NCBI GenBank assembly: GCA_002439285.1
Contig: DJTQ01000416.1
Location: 1-9,490 of the forward strand
DNA: 9,490 nt
Source of the DNA: Paenibacillaceae bacterium UBA6304
Lineage (GTDB): Bacteria; Bacillota; Bacilli; Paenibacillales; Paenibacillaceae
Reading direction: 5' to 3'
Below the pieces are notes generated by a model. It was not told the DNA's origin. It made no database searches and was given only the letters and a program-made list of their open reading frames with translations. The translations under genes and the position numbers were made by a program. This document shows positions 7,503-9,490 of the stretch, piece by piece (the first letter of the stretch is position 1; every line of letters starts with the position of its first letter).

Positions 7503-7532
7503 ATTATAGGGGGTTCGAATCAACAAAGTCAA
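7503..7532 (-). promoter_or_regulatory. Sigma-A promoter of fur
   Basis: On the minus strand a -35 TTGACT (7532-7527) and a perfect -10 TATAAT (7508-7503) are 18 bases apart. Transcription would start near 7496, giving a leader of about 45 bases before ATG 7452. I found no complete PerR box (TTATAATNATTATAA) or Fur box here; only half-site-like TATAAT sequences are present. Confidence 0.75.
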
Positions 7533-7710
7533 ACATTTCTAGAGCTTAGGCCCGGTCCTGAGGAGATGGTAGCATAGGGGGTGAGTTAGGTCATTGACGG
7601 AATACATTCGTTACATAATTTTAAAGGAAATAACTCTCCAAAAGTTAACGCCAAAGGAACGGGTTATTCTCTCGATTCATTGGAAGTGCTCATCCAAGTG
7701 TTGGACACAT

Positions 7711-8442
7711 TCACCCAACCTGGCTTTTCTTAATATACCGACATTTTGGGAAGCCACTGCACCCATAAAATTGACCTCTAGTGCTATTCCGAAGGACCAA
7801 CATACTCCCGCACCTTGGGCATGTCAACTCGTCTACAGGTATCTCGGCCATGACAGTCTTTGGCGCCGGAGCTGTTCCTGGATTCATTGCCAAGATTAGT
7901 TCTATTAATCTCTCCCTATTAATCAACCGGACCCGGTTTGACTTCGCAAGTTCATAAGCTGCAGTAGTGTAATCGCTGTTTGTTACGACCCAAGCTTCAC
8001 TAGCTCCATAATGAGCAACCGCAGAATGCGCCTCCTGCACCGCTCTAATACCGACATTCTTGCTATATCGTTTTGCCTGAACGACGATCTTCTTCCCTTC
8101 CTTCTGCAAGAGAAGGTCGGCCCCGTAATCACCCGCCGCCTTCGTCACATGTGTTTTATAACCTTGTGCTTGAAATAAATACCCAAGATACTTTTCAAAC
8201 TGAATGCCTTCCATTTGATCGATGTCCGAAATACCAGATCGTTTAAGTCGCTCAGTTCGTTTGATGCCAGTCATGATCAGCATAGCAATAAAAGCAGCAA
8301 CTGCCAACACAGTGACAATAACGGTTGCTTGGAAAGATTTTGTCAGCCCATAAGTCCCGAAAATGGATATAAATAACACAAGACCTAATAGCCCCTGAAT
8401 AAATTCCTCTTGTTGCTTAGCCTTGCTCTTTTTTCGTGCCAT
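7711..8442 (-). CDS. Membrane-anchored Mrr-type restriction endonuclease-like protein with zinc ribbon
   Basis: The 243-residue protein has three parts. The N-terminus is Lys-rich and is followed by two membrane segments (about 17-33 and 39-58). Residues about 76-182 form an Mrr-type nuclease domain of the PD-(D/E)xK fold (restriction_endonuclease family PF04471) with an intact-looking active site: E83 (FEKYLGYLF), D109 in GDYGADLLL, and Q122-x-K124 in VVQAKRY. The family-typical VVTNSDYTTAA follows. The C-terminus (about 206-240) is a topoisomerase-type C4 zinc ribbon, C208/C211/C228/C234, ending GCSGFPKCRYI. This domain set occurs in proteins annotated simply as restriction endonuclease in Firmicutes. 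No methylase lies nearby, so a classical restriction-modification role is not supported; it may act in DNA quality control or defence at the membrane. The ATG is preceded by a weak AGGGGA. The gene stands alone, with no clear terminator before the fur promoter. Confidence 0.88.
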   Translation of the reverse strand: MARKKSKAKQQEEFIQGLLGLVLFISIFGTYGLTKSFQATVIVTVLAVAAFIAMLIMTGIKRTERLKRSGISDIDQMEGIQFEKYLGYLFQAQGYKTHVTKAAGDYGADLLLQKEGKKIVVQAKRYSKNVGIRAVQEAHSAVAHYGASEAWVVTNSDYTTAAYELAKSNRVRLINRERLIELILAMNPGTAPAPKTVMAEIPVDELTCPRCGSMLVLRNSTRGQFYGCSGFPKCRYIKKSQVG

Positions 8443-8587
8443 TTTGCAAATCCCCTATCATCAAATGTTATGTTTTCATCATTCGACATTTGGGACTTTA
8501 TTCCTTCTTTATAGAAGTTAATGGGACCTAATGATTAATAACGAGAGATCAAATCATGAAATTTTTACTCAAGTGTCTAAAACGAAA

Positions 8588-8630
8588 AGAATGCTTCCGA
8601 GAAAGTGAAAGTTCACTTCGGAAGCATTCT
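8588..8630 (-). terminator. Hairpin terminator after spoIIM
   Basis: AGAATGCTTCCGA pairs perfectly with TCGGAAGCATTCT over 13 bases, and an inner AGTGAA/TTCACT stem follows after a small bulge. On the minus strand the stem runs into a T-rich tract (TTTTCGTTTT), which fits a terminator about 70 bases beyond the spoIIM stop. On the plus strand no T tract follows. It separates spoIIM from the nuclease gene. Confidence 0.75.
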
Positions 8631-8703
8631 AGATTATGAATCTATACCGCAAATGTGATTTTTCTCAATTTTGAGAAGCTATAAAGTCCAGGAATACCAG
8701 TCT

Positions 8704-9342
8704 TTACAGCGCACTCTGCCCAATCATCGGCGTAACCCATGCCATCATCGTCGGGGTAACCCAGGTTTCGAAAGAGGATACCGCCATGAGCACCGCCGCC
8801 ATCGTCAGCGTGAGACCGGTATAGGACAAGAACGGACGTGCGACGTTCCCGCCCCGATGGAGCAGCACCCTGCTTCGGATGATCCCTAGGGAAAAGCTTA
8901 CGGCAGCCACACTGCTGATGAGCAGGGCCGGGATCACAATCAGGTTGTGCGGAGCGACGGAGACGAGTGCGAACAGCAACCCTTTCCAGGTGTATTGGCC
9001 GACTAGGCAACCGACGGTAAAACCAATCAATACGCCTTTAAGAAAATCAAGAATCAAAATGCCCGGCAGACCGATCACGGAGAGCCCGAGCAACCAGATC
9101 AAGCCGAGCCATTTCAAATGTAAACCGGCAACCTCCCAAAAGGTTTGAGGCTGAAAGCCTTCTCCTCCCTCGTTCACCGATACGAAAAAATTGCCCATAT
9201 ATCGGGATAAATCCTGCTGCTGCTCCAACGTCAGCGCATTGACCATCAGCGCTCCAAAGACGACACCCATCAAAAAAAGCACGGCGACAAATACATAGAG
9301 CGGTGTCTGATCTTTTAGAGAATGACGAATAGGTTGTAGCAT
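8704..9342 (-). CDS. spoIIM: Stage II sporulation protein M
   Basis: SpoIIM is a mother-cell membrane protein that holds SpoIID and SpoIIP in the DMP peptidoglycan-degrading complex, which drives septal thinning and forespore engulfment. The 212-residue protein is close to the 214 of B. subtilis SpoIIM and shares LYVFVAVLFLMGVVFGA near the N-terminus, LSVIGLPGILIL with FLKGVLIGFTVG in the middle, and SVAPHNLIVIPALLI and FSLGIIR later. About five membrane segments are visible, beginning at residues 15-37. ATG 9342 was chosen because GGGGG lies about 9 bases upstream; the GTG at 9363 would add seven residues and has no ribosome binding site. The gene is monocistronic, with a sigma-E-like promoter upstream and a hairpin terminator downstream. 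Confidence 0.95.
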   Translation of the reverse strand: MLQPIRHSLKDQTPLYVFVAVLFLMGVVFGALMVNALTLEQQQDLSRYMGNFFVSVNEGGEGFQPQTFWEVAGLHLKWLGLIWLLGLSVIGLPGILILDFLKGVLIGFTVGCLVGQYTWKGLLFALVSVAPHNLIVIPALLISSVAAVSFSLGIIRSRVLLHRGGNVARPFLSYTGLTLTMAAVLMAVSSFETWVTPTMMAWVTPMIGQSAL

Positions 9343-9378
9343 ACGGCAAGGCCCCCTGTTCACGATTAAGCTTATACT

Positions 9379-9407
9379 AATCTATGAACAAGCTGTATTC
9401 CGTATGC
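9379..9407 (-). promoter_or_regulatory. Candidate sigma-E promoter of spoIIM
   Basis: On the minus strand GCATACG (9407-9401) could be the -35 element and CATAGATT (9386-9379) the -10 element, separated by 14 bases. This resembles the known sigma-E consensus (-35 kmATATT, -10 CATACAAT), the mother-cell factor that controls spoIIM in B. subtilis. Transcription would start near 9372. The match is partial. Confidence 0.42.
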
Positions 9408-9450
9408 TATATAAGTTGAACTAAAGATAGAATACCTGCAAGGGAGTAAA

Positions 9451-9490
9451 ATGATTTCGAAGAAGCGAAGTGGTCGCCTTTGGTTCCGGA
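9451..9490 (+). CDS. Possible start of a divergent gene, cut by window edge
   Basis: An ATG at 9451 follows AGGGAG (9441-9446) by 4 bases and opens a frame reading MISKKRSGRLWFR to the window edge, only 13 codons. The basic N-terminus could precede a membrane or signal segment, but nothing further can be seen. It would be transcribed away from spoIIM, sharing the roughly 110-base intergenic region. I do not recognise the protein. Confidence 0.4.
   Translation, partial: MISKKRSGRLWFR

Noticed and set aside
7695..7707. Palindrome TCCAAGTGTTGGA just after the nuclease gene as a terminator
   Set aside because: The stem has only 5 pairs and no T tract follows on the minus strand.
7594..7899. Plus-strand frame of 101 codons starting at TTG upstream of the nuclease gene's 3' end
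   Set aside because: Most of it lies antisense to the well-supported Mrr-like gene, the TTG has no well-placed ribosome binding site, and its translation shows no recognisable domain.
8642..9010. Minus-strand frame suggesting a frameshift in spoIIM
   Set aside because: It is an out-of-frame shadow. The spoIIM frame is intact from start to stop, with the expected length and motifs.

Overview
The window looks like chromosomal DNA of a low-to-mid GC, endospore-forming Firmicute of the order Bacillales, most likely Paenibacillus or a close relative. The evidence is the sporulation gene spoIIM, a Bacillus-type Fur, the small DUF4227 protein YqzK, AGGAGG-type ribosome binding sites, and the gene order fur-yqzK-xerD-deoB-punA, which matches a conserved Bacillus neighbourhood. 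Almost everything is coded on the minus strand. The genus is inferred from gene order and protein resemblance, not from a search.

Read right to left, in the direction of transcription. The right edge (9451-9490) holds what may be the first codons of a plus-strand gene, divergent from spoIIM. spoIIM (9342-8704) is a sporulation membrane protein with a candidate sigma-E promoter and a hairpin terminator. Next is a membrane-anchored Mrr-type nuclease-fold protein with a C-terminal topoisomerase-type zinc ribbon (8442-7711), an accessory-looking gene between core genes. fur follows (7452-6976), with a near-consensus sigma-A promoter and its own terminator. Then come yqzK (6801-6565) and xerD (6469-5552), a chromosome-dimer-resolution recombinase. 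xerD is followed by three nucleoside-salvage genes: deoB (5480-4293), punA (4274-3447) and pdp (3426-2095), which ends at a strong terminator (2052-2015).

The three salvage genes work as one pathway. PunA and Pdp cleave purine and pyrimidine nucleosides with phosphate to free base and (deoxy)ribose-1-phosphate. DeoB converts the 1-phosphate to the 5-phosphate, which can enter central metabolism. In B. subtilis pdp lies elsewhere, so its place here completes the pathway locally.

The 664-base gap 1431-2094 is the least explained part. It holds the pdp terminator, a stretch with possible micro-ORFs, a long imperfect inverted repeat (1745-1869) flanked by similar 12-13 base sequences, and a second minus-strand terminator (1692-1716). 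This could be a small structured RNA gene or a MITE-like insertion. A candidate promoter then leads into a TTG-started SWIM zinc-finger protein (1430 to the left edge, incomplete), a family often linked to AAA/MoxR and VWA-domain genes.

I saw no tRNA, rRNA, CRISPR array or intact insertion sequence.
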